Assembly: GCA_024529925.1 (NCBI GenBank)
Contig: JAFEUB010000812.1
Location: forward strand, 526,001 to 590,000
From: Ophthalmolycus amberensis
Lineage: Eukaryota; Chordata; Actinopteri; Perciformes; Zoarcidae
Direction of reading: 5' to 3'
DNA length: 64,000 nt
The notes below the pieces were generated by a model, which saw only the letters and a list, made by a program, of their open reading frames with translations, ran no database searches and was not told the origin of the DNA. Of this stretch, positions 45,885-57,799 are shown in pieces (the first letter of the stretch is position 1; each line of letters begins with the position of its first letter). Both the position numbers and the translations under genes were made by a program.

Positions 45885-46290
45885 TGGAAGAGCGGTTAGT
45901 CAATGAGAAAGGCTCTTTCGGAGGGGGAGTCGTCTTCCCTTTTCAGAGATTCTTCGGGGTTGACGGAAGCTCGGAAAGGCCTGAGAGACAATGTCTGCTC
46001 ATAGCAGCAACTTTCAGTTTGGCTCCTGCCCTCTCTCTGCTGAGTCACCCGCCGCCATTTTGTCCCGACGCTGCTTGCACTTCCTGCCGCACTTCCTGTC
46101 AGGCAGCCCACCGGCACCTGGCCGCCGCTGTTGCTGGACGACATCACATTCCTGGCATTGCTCGCTCCGAATGCTGTTTGGAAATCCAAAGTCCGGCTTC
46201 CGTTCGGGAATGCCTCCCTCACAGAGTCCCTCTCAGCCTCTGATCCCCGGCCTCCCCTCACTTTATTTGAGTTAGCTATTTAAAGCCTGT
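45885..46290. promoter_or_regulatory. CpG-richer block with YY1- and ETS-type motifs
   Basis: About 21 CpG in roughly 360 bases, against sparse CpG around it. Contains GCCGCCATTTTG at 46051-46062 (YY1 consensus), two ACTTCCTG strings (ETS core) at about 46079-46097 and a TATTTAAA at 46277-46284. It may be a promoter or enhancer; no exon follows that I can support. Confidence 0.3.
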
Positions 46291-46509
46291 GCTAAGTGCG
46301 CTGCTGCTCCGGCTGCACAGGGGAGCAAACACACACTCCATCGCACACACTAGAACCACAACGGCCCACAAATAATCCCTCTCCTATTTTTTATTTGGTG
46401 GGCTGAAGGGACACAGCCTGCGGGGCTCACTGCGAGTATGTAATTAACTTTTGGAGATAAGAAGATTTACAGCAGTATACAAATTAGTGCTGTCACTATT
46501 TACACTGTT

Positions 46510-46690
46510 TTTCATAGGTGGAAACATTTACTCAAGTATTTGTACTTCATGCAATACATTTCATATTCCAGTTCATTTAGCTAGTTGGCTACTTTATTAC
46601 CGTTAAATTCTAAATGTGGAAACTTTGACTTGTAATGGAGTATTTTTACACTGTGGTAATACTTTTCCTCAAGTCAACGTTCTGGGTCTT
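46510..46690. repeat. (AAGTA)-rich element fragment
   Basis: TTTACTCAAGTATTTGTACT and TGGAGTATTTTTACACTGTG are blocks shared with the elements at 34850 and 59735. Confidence 0.45.
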
Positions 46691-47552
46691 TTTCAAGGTT
46701 TGATACTTAAATACTAAATATACTGTATTATATACATATATTATACTACAGAGAAGAGCATCTTATATAGAACGTTTTTTGTTTTGTCTTATAAAGTTTT
46801 AAAGCTGTTTTCAAAAACACCAATAATGAATTTAGGGGAAACGTGCATGGAACTATACACAATGTTTCTTGAATATTTACATGTGAACATTTATTTTGTA
46901 AGTATTACATAGCTTCAATGACTTCAAAGAGTTGGAACAAGCTGATACAGAATAAGCTATGATGTATATTATACTGTCACATAGTAAGCCACAAAGAAGA
47001 CAGAATTTTAAGAAGCTTCACCATTTATACATTTTCATTTGTAACTTTTTATTCAAACTGTGTCATTTTTAATCTCTACGTCTCTACTTCTTTAACGAAA
47101 GTACCTACAGTATTTGTTCAATATCTCTGTGTGTATTATATGTTACATCATTGACAAAATATGCTGTGAAATCATAGAAATTGAGATTTCCTTTTCAGTT
47201 TAGATCTTGTAACTCTTTCTTTAAATCTACCATTGAGCAGGGCTGCCATATGGCAATATTAGATCTGTAGAATTTTTGTGTCAATGCGATGAAAATTGAG
47301 GTATTTAGCCAAAGAAAACACTGACATATCACTGGTCCCTCTTGGTTACTACCCTACAATCCATGTTTCTCCTTAATGCACGAATACACCTGTATGTTAA
47401 CTTGTATGAGCAGGAAATCAGCGTTACTCAGCATCAGCTTTTTCCAGATTTTTGATTTTGACTCTTCCAACGACAGCAAAGCATTAACGCACCACAGAAA
47501 TATGGTTCTAATACACCGCAGCATAAGAAACTCACACAGTTTGTGACACTTA

Positions 47553-47588
<36 letters not shown>

Positions 47589-47620
47589 TCACTCACTCAC
47601 TCACTCACACACTCACTCAC
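47553..47620 (+). repeat. Compound CA and ACTC microsatellite
   Basis: About 15 CA units pass into ACTC units with a CACA interruption. Confidence 0.93.
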
Positions 47621-47736
47621 TTGCTCGCCAATAAAAATTTCTAGCCTACGTGCTCTCAGGCACATGCTGAAAGCAGTGCTTTTATGGCCGGCCTGTTCAT
47701 TGCATTGTCTCTATAACTGACTGGAACACATTGTTT

Positions 47737-47737
<1 letters not shown>

Positions 47738-47818
<81 letters not shown>
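47738..47818 (+). repeat. Long CA microsatellite (about 40 units)
   Basis: An uninterrupted 81-base AC tract, the longest in the window and a likely polymorphic marker. Confidence 0.96.
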
Positions 47819-47823
<5 letters not shown>

Positions 47824-48309
47824 CCTGGCTACTTGGGTATCAGCGTCAGTCTTAATGAACCTGTCTCCAGGGGGCGGGGCCGTGGCCGGGGTAATGTCCC
47901 ACACAAAGAGCTCCCGCTGGGCCAGTGAGCCAACCAGAGGCCAACAGATTAACTTGAATTACATCAGCATCCCCACAATACACCTAATGAGGGAGGGATT
48001 ATGTATGTATGTGTGTGTGAGTGTGTGTGTGTGTGTGTGTTGGCGCTCATGCTATTGCATCACTAATTAAATGCGATGACTCACTTTTGCTGATTCAGTG
48101 TGCAAGCAGCCGCGTTTTGGAGATCTTAGCAAACTAAAAACTGTCCTAATCATTCATTTTGTATTACTCTAACATTGGATTACATGACTTGGTGTGCTGC
48201 CCGTCGTCAAGAAGCCCCAAAGAATTATCTTCAACTCAGCTCTATGGAGCATCTTAGCATCGTTCAGATCAGTGTTTTTGGTTTTGTGGCAATTAATACA
48301 AGTTTAATA

Positions 48310-48605
48310 TCCTGATAAAGCCACTACAGTACCCACTCAGCAGAAAACAGCTGGTGAACAAAGTATAGCATTTAGCGGCAAAAAACCCAGATATTTCCCT
48401 CAGGAGTTGATAGAGACCAAAAACGGAGCTAAAAGAAAGTGAACATTAGACTTGCATTTGTCAGGTGGACACAAATACGACGCAAAATCAACGCAAGATT
48501 CACCGCATCAACTTCAATATTTATACATATTCATTTTGTGTTTTCAGCTTGTTCAGCTGCCCCCTAGTGGTAAAAATAAAAAAGTCAGTAATGCAGCTTT
48601 AAAGA
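48310..48605 (+). repeat. Dispersed repeat family A, copy 4
   Basis: Same block order (CAGCTGGTGAACAAAG, ATAGAGACCAAAAACGGAGC, TTGTCAGGTGGACACAAATA), and continues into CCCCCTAGTGG and AATGCAGCTTTAA, probably the right end of the element. Carries a CTCF-like motif at 48557-48570. Confidence 0.75.
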
Positions 48606-51600
48606 TTCATTACAACTTGAGGGTTACCTTCATTATCCTCATTCCCACTGTGGACAATAAAAATAATGTTCTTACCAAGTGTATTTCTGAGAGGACATTA
48701 TGACGAAGCTAAAAGGACGTCAGACAAGGAAAGCAACGTGATCTCATTACGTCTAATAACGACGCGGATGGGTTTACGTCGGAGTTTCTTGAAAGCTCGG
48801 TGCGTCTCATGCAGACGCTAAAGGGTGCTTTGTGCGACGGTATCAAGAAGCAGAGGGCCACTGCCCAAGCGAGGGTCTTTCATGATAGCATAAAGGTAAA
48901 ATCATGAGCCAAACTGTCTTTTGTAAACATCATTGGTTGACCTTTGACTCCATACAGTTTTTTGGTGCATTGAGTGGATTCTTGTTACTCACTCTAAAAC
49001 TAAAGTAAAGTGTAATTCCCCTTCAAGATGACAGAATTGACATGCTAGCGTGCTGTGTGAGTTTAGTTTTGAGTGAGGAAAGTCAGCGGAATGGTGTTTT
49101 TGTGTGTCTCTTTGTGCTGGTTCCTGCCTCTCTCCAGTGTTTTATTAGACCCGACGTACCTCTGGGTCACGTTTCAACTTTGTTTTTTTCCATCTTCAGT
49201 TTCAGCCTCATTCTTTCTTCTTTTCTCTTTTATTTCCTGTCTTTTATTTAGATTTGTCTGTGCACTTAAAAACCTTACAGACTGTGGGAACAAAGTAGTG
49301 AGTCTACATGTGTCTCCTGTGGAGAAAGACACATGCTGCCTGTGCTGTTTGGCCCTCTGCATCCAACTCTCTCTTTTCCTCTTTCTCTCTTTGCCCCATC
49401 AGTATTCTCATTCAGCATTTCTACCTCGTGAGTTTTTTTGGATGCCATGACCCAGATTTCTTTCTGTCTGCTGTCAAGGAAAGAAAGCAGAGCCTAAAAA
49501 GGGGGGGCCGGGCCAGAGGGGGACTCTAGTCAAATCAACAAATAAAATCAATGGACTGATTAATTGAAGAAAGAAAAAGTAAGCAAACTCTGAGTGGAGG
49601 GAAAGATGGCGATGGACAAAATGAGAGGGGCAGACAGAAATAGAACAGGGTCGTTTGGGATGGCTGCACAGTTTAGAGAGCCTCCAGTATCTGTGCTCGC
49701 TGCCCCACATCTCTCCTGTCACACCCCTCAAATTTAACCAGGGGTTGCCCTGGGTAACGGGGGGACGGGGGGGACGAAAGGCATCCAACTGGCCCCACGA
49801 GCCTCGAGTGTCTGACCCCGATAATCGAGAAACATTACGTGACTGCAGTTCGTGTTGAGGAATGATGATCTCCTCAGTCAGATGAAGAACATGAGTTACT
49901 TTCCAATATTTCAATATTATGCTGTGATCTGACAAGAAATACCAGCCCGCTAATCGGCTGACCTGACGATATCTTCTTCCAATATCTTACAGGGAGAAAT
50001 ATAAACAATCATTTACAAATCTCTTTTTTTATTCACCACAAGAAGCCAAAGTGCTCTAATCATAAGCAGCCCACAAGAACATTGGCTCACTATAACGTAG
50101 TCTAAATTGCTTGAATTCTTATTTAATACAGGAACAGTCTCCTCTAAAATAAGTTAACCGGCATCAATAACATTTGATGCCAGCTTTCGGTACTTGACAG
50201 TTTTCTGTACTCTTTCCTAGACACACTTGGGTGCTTTTATCTGTGGCTAGATGTACAGATATGGCTTTTCTCCCTAGCGCTCAGTATAGTTAAGTTCCAT
50301 TCTCACAGAGGTTCGCCTTTCTTTGGAAAGATTTTAATTTTAGTTCAGTTTTAGGGAGCTTTGCCGAACAATGTCAGTCAAACCAAAGTCTGGACCAAGA
50401 TCGCCTGAAAACGCGTTTCAATCTTCTTCCGGGTGAATATAACTACAGTGCATTATAGAACACAAAACAGACTGACTACACTATATGTATCAAAGCATGG
50501 CCACATTTCACTTAATTAATCAGACATTTTGCTGTCTTTAAAATAATTGTTTCCATTTTCAAAAAGCTAATCCAACAGTTTCTTATGAAACGTTTTGAGT
50601 TATGTTGCACCACTTTCAATTCTATGGCTGTACCACGTCCCTCCTCACGTTGCAGTAGAGGCTGATTCCTCTGAGCATCAGCTGATGCTCATATTCTGTA
50701 GGTTTCTCCTTATGTAACCATGGAGGAAAATCAGACGCAAGTTAAGTGCAGCATGATCTGTTAATTTGTTTAGATTTCCTCCTTAAATCCTAAAAGGCAT
50801 CCAGTGTTACATGCTGGCAGGTAACCAAAATACCTCCCGAGAACACTAAAGTGATTGTTTGCCCATGTGACTCGATTTGCAAAGAGGCCGTGTAAACTGG
50901 TGCTTATGTCACAAATATAGGATTTCTAAATTTAGGGTGACCAGATTTAGTATTACTAAATTATCAGGACTGCAACCCCCTCTGACTCTAAAGCAAGTCT
51001 TCTGAAGTAAAAATAGCTCGTCTGGATCTCACTTATTTTTGCAGCTAACTTAATAATCCTGCCTTGTGAGACGGGCCTCCGGCATTCAGATCAAAGAAAA
51101 CAAACTACAGGCGTGTGAGCGTGTCCTTGTTCTGCTGTCAACTGCTCTGGAGTGTTGAGCTTACTGAGGTTTACCATGATAATTACCAGATGTGTTGCTG
51201 AAATGGCTAATTTGTCGAACAAAGTCTTATACGAGGCTACTGGATTAAACCTCATCTCTCTCCGACCCCTACTGAATCCACCTTCTAGTTTTTTAAAATC
51301 TGGAACAGCTAATTGTGTCAGACAGGACTGTCTCGCAGTCGTCTTACTTCACTCAATTACTGAACAGAGGCGAGTATTCAGGCCGAGCCCAGACAGTGTC
51401 AGTTGTCAGCAGGTCTGTCCCTTCGCTGCCGGCCCGGCCCTCCTCCTCCAGACTCCCTGGCTGTGTGTGCTGATGATGTCATGCTGCAGCGGGGGGTGGG
51501 TTTGGGGGTGTGTTTAGGGGTGTGTGTGGTGGAGGACGCGGGGGGGATAACAATGTCCGCTGAACCCTTGACCTGCTGGTCGTGACCTTCTATCACAGAG

Positions 51601-52700
51601 TCACCAGCCGGGTGGAGCCTCCTTGCAGGAGCGGGGGCTGACCCCTCACGTGGCGACTAGCCTGCTGTTAGCATGAGCATGGGCTAAAGACCCGGGGTCT
51701 CAAACTCGAGGCCAGAAGGTCAGGGGTCAGACCCTGAACCAACACCTCGTTTTCTGAGCACCCACATACCTGCATACAAAGCCCAATCAACTGCATTTCT
51801 GCACAAAAAAACAACAACAAAAAAGAAAAACAGAAAAACAGAAAAACACAGGTAACCTGACGCACATTCACACACTTCCGCACATAGACTTATTCAAACA
51901 CAAATACAAGTATGCATGCCCGCACACACAATCCCATCCAGGTAGGGTTACCTCTAACATAAACATCTACACCCAAAGAAAGCAAAACACCCTCTTGGGG
52001 ACACATTCCTGTATCCTAAGCTCTGCCACAGTTAAGCGTCTTGTGTGACCGGGACACATGGGCCGAGTTTGGGCTAATTCAGCACCTGGGAACCCCTCCA
52101 CTCTCTTCCTCCAACCCTGTCTAACTCCCTCTTTGGGAACAAACCCAGCCTTGTGCAACTCCCAACAATGTCAGTGACACTCTACACTGCCCCATTGCCA
52201 CTAATTGTTAGCTCACAATGCTTCCTGGTATTGTGTTCAACAATGCCCACTCTGAATAGAGAGTCTAACCTACTTGTATTGTCGCTAATTGGTTTCTTGA
52301 GAGGAGTAGAAAATGGGGAGAGAAAGGGAGAGAGGAGATGTTGGTAATGGACTGCAGTTTCATTGGAGTCGCCAGTAAATAGAGTTCACAAAGGGCTTTG
52401 TGGGGTCGAGGGCCGAGGGTCGGAGGTGAAAAAGAAGAGGTGCACCTGCACTCTCCACAGGCTGACAATGAGCTTATTCAGCCGCTCTGCCCAGCAAAAC
52501 CATGGAGGACGGAGGTAGTGGCTGTCCCACAGCCCCGCGGAGACGACCAGACACATACACACTTAAACAGTCAGGGCAGAAATAAAAGAGAGACAGAGGG
52601 AAGGGGGAGAGGGTGGGGGGTTCGGGTTGTTGAAAAAGACAGTATCTTTATATCTTAAAGAGAAGTAACTATTAATCTATTGTTCTGTTGAATACATATT
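48606..52700. other. Non-coding DNA
   Basis: No coding or RNA gene recognised. Contains a CT-rich stretch at about 49180-49250 and 49360-49400, a G-rich stretch at 51488-51550 and a DR1-like motif at 51717-51729. Confidence 0.6.
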
Positions 52701-52728
52701 TATATTCCTTTGTAAACTAATGACAGAC

Positions 52729-52915
52729 CGGGAAGAAAAGAGAAGCGAAGTGTCAGAAACAGCAAAGGAGAAACAAAGACAGAAGAGAAGATAGAAGAAA
52801 ATGGAAAAATGGGAGTTTAAGAACTGATCGGAAAACAGAGGGACAAAAGAGATACAAAGGATAAGAGAAGAAAAGTACGAGGGAAGAAAATGGAGGAAGG
52901 AAAATGGAAACGTGT
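52729..52915 (+). repeat. Purine-rich strand-asymmetric tract
   Basis: About 185 bases with the plus strand almost entirely A and G (AAGAAAAGAGAAGCGAAG at the left, GGAGGAAGGAAAATGGAAAC at the right). No simple repeat unit. Confidence 0.75.
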
Positions 52916-53261
52916 GCGAGTTCACTCGCTCGTGCATGAATTGGCAGGGCTACGAGAAAATGCGCATGCGTGCACAACAAATGTGAAAATTGTTGTGTTT
53001 GGATTTCAATGACCCTGCAAACGGATAAAAGGCTGATGTAGCACAGGGATTTTCAAAAAGGGTTCGGGGTGTTTTATAACCTTTTTGCTGTCTTTCGTTC
53101 ATCCTCCATCGAAGTCCGTTTGCATTAATATACTTTCCTTTTTAGGGCGCTCTGCTCTCCTAAACGCCATTCAATGAACAACTATTTCTGGGACCATTAA
53201 ATTAAGGCGGTTAGTACTATACACAATTTATATTGGTTGAACTATTCCTTTAAGGGTCAGA

Positions 53262-53480
53262 GGTATTTCTCAGGAGTCGGTGGAGAACAGAGTGAAAAGG
53301 AGCGTGAGTGTTGGACTTATGTTCATCAGGTGGACACAACCAACACGACGGGATGCTCTTTGTTTACTGGGTGCAAAAAAAGGCAAAAGTTTGCTGACAT
53401 TGTTATCCAAAACACTGTATATTCTTCGGCCCACCAGAGTTGGCTGAGGTTGTTTGTCAGTGCTGATGCTCCTCCCAGAT
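53262..53480 (+). repeat. Dispersed repeat family A, copy 5
   Basis: Right part of the family: GTGGAGAACAGAGTGAAAAG, GTGTTGGACTTATGTTCATC and AGGTGGACACAACC in the expected order. Confidence 0.7.
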
Positions 53481-56400
53481 AATGTTAGTCTGAAGGTGAC
53501 GGGGTGCGAAGCATTCAACAAATACAATCTCGAAAAGCTAATTATTAAGTCATTGAATCCAAAATGGTTGCGTTAACTAATAAATCTAACTTGCCAAAGC
53601 CGATGTTAGCACTCGTAGAAGATTTGCAATTCTTCTGTGAATCATTTTTTCCACCCACCCCTATTGCTCAGGGGCTTGGGTAGTACATCAAATCTTTCAA
53701 GTCATGACACTCACTTCCAAGTAAAGCCATAAGTCATCAAGGCTTTTTTAATTTATTTTTTATTCTGTCAAGTCTGAAGTCATCAAATTTCTGACTTGAG
53801 TCAGATGCAGAAAGCTTTTGCCGGTAGCCAAAACACGAGCTGATAAACCTTGCAACATCGCTGCACAGCTCCACACCTTATAAGGACACAGAGCTCATAA
53901 CCCTGAGTTTTCAATGCATTTAGGAAGGATCCTTTGTTGATAGGAATAAGTGAACTATTCTCCCTTGATGAGCTTATTTGTATTTCAAGCCTAATGTTTG
54001 GAACTCAGGTGACTAATAACAGGACAATATGTATTGTGTACTCATTCCCTGCTGGTTCATGTTCCTAATCTCAACCTCTGCCACTAATTTTCTGTCTTGT
54101 TTTCTTAGTCCATTTTTGGTATCTCTTCTCGTTCCCAAGCCCAGTTGTTCTGCATGTCTCGCTCTCAGGAATCTGCGCTAACTTTTAGAAACAACAGAAT
54201 ACTCTGTCTGTGTTTTTACTTCAATTTCACACAGATACACAAACCTACAAACATGCATGCCGAGAGAACACACACACGCACACTGAGACAAACTCCTGCG
54301 TTATATATATATTGCCATGAAGTCCCAAGGCCATGCTTTTGTTTCCGTTGTAAATGTAACAGGGTAAATGCAGCCACTGCTGACAGAGGAGTCCAGGTGG
54401 TGGGGACACTCCCAGAATGTAAAGCCTGCAGTGGTTACACTCGCAGGGCATATGTGTTACACCGCGTGTAATGTATCTGTGTCTGTGTGTGTGCGTTGTT
54501 GTAAGTTTGTCTGTGTGCGTGCATTGATGTGTGCTATGCAAATTGATACATTGTGAAAGTAACTAAGAACTCAGCATTTGACATGTGCATGAAAACATAT
54601 CTATATGTCTGGGTCAGATCGTTGCGGAAGGCCACAGGAGCTGACACGCACCTCCACAAAGAAATGACTACCGGTACATGTGAGGGCAGTGAAGATACTA
54701 CACAGAGCCCCAAAACACTTTTTCACGGGAGCTTGGGCTTCTTGTTTTCTCCTACGTGTTTCCAATTGATTCATAGATTGTTAATAGTGAAAACATGCAA
54801 GTTGAGGTTCTCTGCTTTAGTGACACAAGAAGGGCTGTTTTTTCAAAAGCTTTCAACGACCCGTATTTACATATTATTTTACAACATACAAACAATAGTC
54901 TGGAAAGTTACCATATTGCTAATTAGTTATCCGTGGTTGTGGCGATTACAAGGCATCAGCAGAAATAGAGCCACTACCTAACAGTATTCTGCCAGTGCAT
55001 TCTCATGCATTTGATTTTCTAACACAGTGTCTTGTTTTCTAACGTTTAATGTTCAGTGTTTTTTCAGTACCAGAAGGTTGCCGCTTGGCCAACTCATAAT
55101 CCGATGAATCACTTTATTCAAATTGAGGATTTTGTGCAAGGATTTGGTATCTTATTATGGTGATGTTGGCGTAAAATATGATGACAGACAGTCAAAGCTT
55201 CATTCATCAAGAACAGCTTTGAATGAGAAAAAAAAAGGCATTCAGTAGGCCTACAGCCCTAATTACAGGACAACGCCGATTCTTCTCTTCTTTTGATGCG
55301 AGCGGTGAGAGATTTCAGTGGAGTGGGGAGAAATCTGAGCTGAGCGCAGAGCGATATTAAGCGAAGCAGCCTGGAGCGGCTGTAAGCGGAGGAGCGGAGG
55401 CAACGAACAGCTCGGGGCGAGGAGAGGAAGTTCTCACCCCTCCACTCAGGTCGCCTTGTACCTCTGCAAAATACACACCGGCAGCATATCAAGCACGACA
55501 AAACACAGACTCCCGTTATTTCCTATGAAACCCCCGTACACCAGCAGGTTGACAGTTACTTCAACTTGTATGGATACGCTGTCCTCTTCCCCAGCGTCAA
55601 CACTCTCCAGAAAAGCAGCATTTTTATTACATGTGCTCCCTGGGTTGGTGCATCCTGGCTACAGTTACTTGACTACTGCTTCCGTATCTGGCCAGTGTGT
55701 TTCGCAACACAGTCGATGGGTGTCGTGGATAAATGTGAGACGTTGACAAGTGAGACTCTGGTTCATGTGCCGTTTCTCACCATAATTTTCCGACCAGCAA
55801 TTCATACTAACCCAGAATGCAATCGTCTTTGAACCAATTAGATTTAGATGCAGCCAGACATGAGGCACAGAGGTGGCAGATCAGAAAATGCTCACGTGAG
55901 TGGAAAAAGTATTCAGGATAGCCTTAGAAGGCACTGAGAAGCTAGCTTTATTGTCCGACAAGGACACACTGCAGAGAAGAGTAAAACAGGCTTTCAACCT
56001 GGCTCTTCAAATTGTTCACAACCCCCACTAGAAGATGTTGTGAAACAGAAGTACTGGATCCACAGAGAGAGAGAGATACAGTAGAGGAAATAAATGCAGC
56101 AAGAGTCGTTGAGGCAGGAGGGGGCAGGAAAAAAAGACAGATTGAAAAGAAGGGGGATGGGGGAAGGGAGTGCAGGGAGCAATACAGGGGGAATGGGTGA
56201 GGGGTAGGTTATGAGGTTGTAGGAGACCTAGTGCATGAGATAGGGAAAAAGAGTGGAAGAGAGGGAGAGGAGAGAGAGAGAGAGAGAGAGAGAGGTGTTG
56301 GTGCTTTTTAAATAGCCTACGTGGAACACCAAATCCCCTCAGCAGCACAAATCAGCTGACTGACTGCCACTTGCCAAGGAGCGCTGAAGGTGGGGGTGGT

Positions 56401-57138
56401 TGGGAGAGCAGGGCTTATAACTCTCTCCACTGACACATTCGCCGTGCAGAGACAAGACGGAGCTTTACCCCTGTTGGCCCTGGAGAACTCTATCCTGTCT
56501 AAACATAGACCTCCTGGTGCACTGGGGGAGGACCGGGCAGACCGGCACGGAAAGAAAGAATAAGGGAGATCAGCTGTCTTTCTCTGTCATTATTCATACG
56601 TTCACTTGACTTTGTAATCAGGCTGTGACGGTGCATTTTACAGCTTTATTCCCCTCGTGATAGTTTATCACTCACATTTTTCTTATTCCCATAAACGAAA
56701 AAATCCCCATTCTGTCAAGTCATTTTTGTCAATTTTGTGCTTTGAGTAGGGTTGGGTATCGAACTTATCAAACAGAATACCTCTAACGCTGAGTATAGAA
56801 AACAAGTACTTAAAAAGGGTCAGATTCATAGTTTAGGTGTCATTACAGAAAGATTTCAAACAACCTTTGGAACTCATTAGTTGACATGCATTTTCAGCCC
56901 TCTCGGCTGGAGGACACAATCGCTGCTTGAAGTGAGCATGATGAAGAAATGTTGCGTTCCAATGACGCATGAAGTGTCAACCAATCCTATGTTTTTGTTC
57001 TGTTCGGTCTAAAACAATGCCAGTGCTAATTAACAAATAACTCTGTCAATGAGCGCTTGAGCAACACTTTGGTAAAGATGTAGCTATGTAGCTGGCCACG
57101 CACGGCCGTTTTGTACGGTGTTAAAACAGTCAAGTGTT
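53481..57138. other. Non-coding DNA with a CpG-rich patch at 55265-55450
   Basis: Mostly AT-rich and structureless. The patch at 55265-55450 has many GCGG/GCGA strings (AGCGGCTGTAAGCGGAGGAG) and could be a repeat remnant. A GGGTTGGGTATCGAA string at 56750, common in fish hAT-type elements, begins an otherwise unresolved repeat. Confidence 0.5.
56270..56294 (+). repeat. AG microsatellite
   Basis: About 12 AG units at the end of a purine-rich stretch (about 56040-56294). Confidence 0.93.
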
Positions 57139-57795
57139 CGCAAACAAATGGCACCTAACTCGAAAAACACAATGCACAAATAAATGCAGAATGATTGGTA
57201 TCTGTAAATCTATCTATATCTGTGCCTTTAATTTACAACCAACATATCATCATTTTGAACATCAACTTAGCATTTTTGAAAGAAAAACCTACCTGTGTGG
57301 ATTCTTTTGATACTGTTTCACACAAAATCCACAAATACAGGAAGCATCTGACTCGGTAAACGTCACATGACTCGTGTCTCGTAAAACACAATGCACAAAT
57401 AAATGAGAGTGATTTGTATCTGTGCCTTCTAATTTACATCTCGTAGATCATAATTTGTAAATAAACACAAACAGTTGTACAAGTTTAACAATTAAATATT
57501 TAGTTTTTCTATGCGGCATAGATAAATGTTGCATTACCACCATCTACTGGAAAAGGCTAGTCTTCCCTTTACTGAACTTTACTTCACTACTTTACTGACT
57601 AAATGTTGTATGACACAATGGCGCCATAAAAAAAAAGTGGAGGTTAACAAATATATTTCCTTAGAAAAATGCTAAGTTGATGTACAAATGAATGATGATA
57701 TATGAGTTTTAAATTAGAGGCGCAGACACAGAATCACTCGGCATTCATTTGTGCATTGTGTTTTAGAAGTTACGCAACTCAACATTTGTTTGCCG
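57139..57795. mobile_element. MITE-like element with imperfect inverted ends and an internal third copy
   Basis: The left end reads CGCAAACAAATG, then AAACACAATGCACAAATAAA. The right end, reverse-complemented, reads GGCAAACAAATG, then AAACACAATGCACAAATGAA. A third copy in the left-end orientation (TAAAACACAATGCACAAATA) lies inside at 57381-57428. No transposase frame is visible. Confidence 0.55.
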
Positions 57796-57799
57796 ATAC

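Noticed and set aside
45549..46275. Several open frames of 84-121 codons in three frames
   Set aside because: GC-rich and GGT-repeat DNA leaves few stops. No frame has a domain, and none shows convincing splice sites.
47656..48070. His-Thr and Cys-Val repeat open frames
   Set aside because: Direct translations of the CA microsatellite.
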